From assembly GCA_946894095.1 (NCBI GenBank), contig OX335656.1, positions 6,029,001 through 6,093,000 on the forward strand: DNA of 64,000 bases, given 5' to 3'. The stretch's first letter is position 1, and every line of letters starts with the position of its first letter. Positions 62,608-64,000 of the stretch are shown here, piece by piece. A program made the translations under genes and the position numbers. The DNA comes from Incurvaria masculella. Taxonomy: Eukaryota > Arthropoda > Insecta > Lepidoptera > Incurvariidae. The notes beneath the pieces are model-generated. The model ran no database searches and was not told where the DNA came from. It saw only the letters and a program-made list of their open reading frames with translations.

Positions 62608-62887
62608 TTTTTAGGGTTCCGTACCCAATGAGTGAAAACGGAGCCCTATTACTAAGTATCCGCTGTCCGCCCGTCCGTCCGTCCGTCCATCCGTCCATAA
62701 TGGGTAGGCAGCTGAATTTTTTACAGGGTGTGTATTTATTTTGCCGCTATAACACCAAATAGGCAAAATAAAATACAATGAAAATTAATGGGCCCCTTTC
62801 AAAGAACGTGATTATTTTGTGTTCAATCTTGTACGATGGTACGGAACCCTTCGTGTGCGAGTCCGACTCGCACTTGGCCGGTTTTTT
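62608..62887 (+). mobile_element. CTTGGCCGG-type lepidopteran repeat
   Basis: Complete copy from TTTTAGGGTTCCGTACCC through a CCGT microsatellite and TTGCCGCTATAACACCAAAT to CACTTGGCCGGTTTTTT. I know this as a very common interspersed repeat of Lepidoptera but cannot name its class with certainty. Confidence 0.88.
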
Positions 62888-63702
62888 CAACGCTCAAATC
62901 AAAAGCTTGGTTGGTAAAATTTGTACGTGCCTATAACAAAATGGAGACTACCGGAATACGGTTGCTATTGTTTTTTGTCGCTATTAGTCAACCGTAAAGT
63001 TAAATCTCATTTGTTCTTTGGGAAGGTAATGTAATTACAGCGACCATTTTTCTCCTGTCACATAGTTTGTTAACCCTGCTATAATAGCACGGTTATGCGA
63101 CCTTGAACCGGACGTATTCTACACAAGATGCAAAGACGTTTCGCGCCGAGTCTTATTCGAAGTGAGTCAGATTTTAGCCCGTCTAACAATCAACATTTGC
63201 AATGTTTCATGTGGCAACGATGCGGGGAGAACCCGCGACTTGGGCATAAAAGCCCAAAAAGCAATTTTTTGGGGAAATAATCTTTCAGTGAGCGTTGTTT
63301 CCCGGGAAGTATGATATCATTACTAAAACGCAATATTCAAAGTGTCCTTCATCTGTTTAATTGAATAGATTTTATTTTTAAATAAACGAGGATGAAGAAG
63401 TCATTGCTTTTGTAAACTTGTGTTGCAGATCAATCTACAACGAGACTAATTGTTACACCTGGCTTCTGATCAAAAACGTAGGCATTTCATAAAAATATAT
63501 TTGTTTAGATTTTCACTGTTATTGGACATACTATTATGGACGAATAAACAGTGTTTCTGCTGCCTGAGTCCGCTAATATTACTTGCATACTTACTACTTA
63601 TAAACTCCACTTTCGAGCGTTACCGTTATGACAAAACCCCGGAATCACACAAATTTGTTCAAATGTTGTGTTAAATTATCCCATAACGATAACGCTCGAA
63701 AG

Positions 63703-64000
63703 TTTTTTTTTCTCTGTACCCTGACATGGATGGCTAATATCACACACTACCGTTATGATATTAGCCCAATACACCACATTCCCGAAGGAATTAGGTGCCA
63801 TGCCAGGAACTTTTCATTGCCGCTTCGACCATCTTTTCATACAATGCGATGGTACCAACCCGTGCGGGCTCAAGCCCTACCACCTGTAGGGGAAGGGGAC
63901 CTACAGTTTTACATGGATCCCGAACCAACGAAATTCCATTACCTAACTCAGAATGAGAAAGGAAGTGATGCATGAACGGGGCGAGGATTTTAACCCAAAC
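63703..64000 (-). mobile_element. SINE with tRNA-like head, cut by the window end
   Basis: Full body on the - strand, with a T-run at 63703. The far side (63929-64000) matches the heads at 42.9 and 58.8 kb (CCTCGCCCC.TTCAT, ACTT.CTTTCT), so this copy belongs to the tRNA-headed type and continues past the window. Confidence 0.75.

Overview
This window looks like nuclear DNA from a moth or butterfly. It is AT-rich and gene-poor, with coding sequence in introns-and-exons style and no bacterial operons. It is crowded with short non-autonomous repeats whose ends I recognise from lepidopteran genomes: one ending CTTGGCCGGTTTTTT, one bounded by AACCGACTTCAA, and a SINE with an A-rich tail. Only one host gene can be supported: the 3' coding exon of a SoxC (Sox14-like) transcription factor on the + strand at 28030-28722. 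It has a complete HMG box and the group C C-terminal motif. The second good coding region is an apparently intact mariner transposase on the - strand at 41504-42529, inside a 1283-bp element with matching terminal repeats.

Layout. From 1 to about 28 kb the sequence is non-coding and probably holds SoxC intron or upstream DNA. It contains scattered GC-rich islands (890-1165, 7310-7520, 9420-9720), a three-unit 93-bp repeat (6.1-6.4 kb), a foldback element built on an ACGTATAAT motif (16.9-17.55 kb), a 32-bp minisatellite (19.28-19.47 kb), a 1.1-kb near-perfect palindrome (20.33-21.43 kb), a non-LTR retrotransposon scrap (26.4 kb) and a frame-broken unknown coding remnant (27.1-27.7 kb). The SoxC exon is strikingly GC-rich against this background. 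It is followed by about 6 kb of AT-rich DNA that may be its 3' UTR, ending at a poly(A) signal near 34.75 kb. That stretch carries a 29-unit GTGGC array and a 310-bp MITE.

From 35 to 64 kb the window is mobile-element territory: mariner, four copies of one MITE family, nested MITEs, three copies of the CTTGGCCGG repeat, a 51-bp tandem repeat, and at least ten of the window's SINE copies. The most unusual point is that SINE copies share one body and tail but carry different RNA polymerase III promoter heads. At 42.9, 58.8 and 63.7 kb the head is tRNA-like. At 54.1 kb it contains a stretch clearly like 5S rRNA, with the 5S box A and box C at the correct spacing.

All calls come from reading the sequence. 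No database search was possible, and repeat-family identities rest on memory of lepidopteran genomes.
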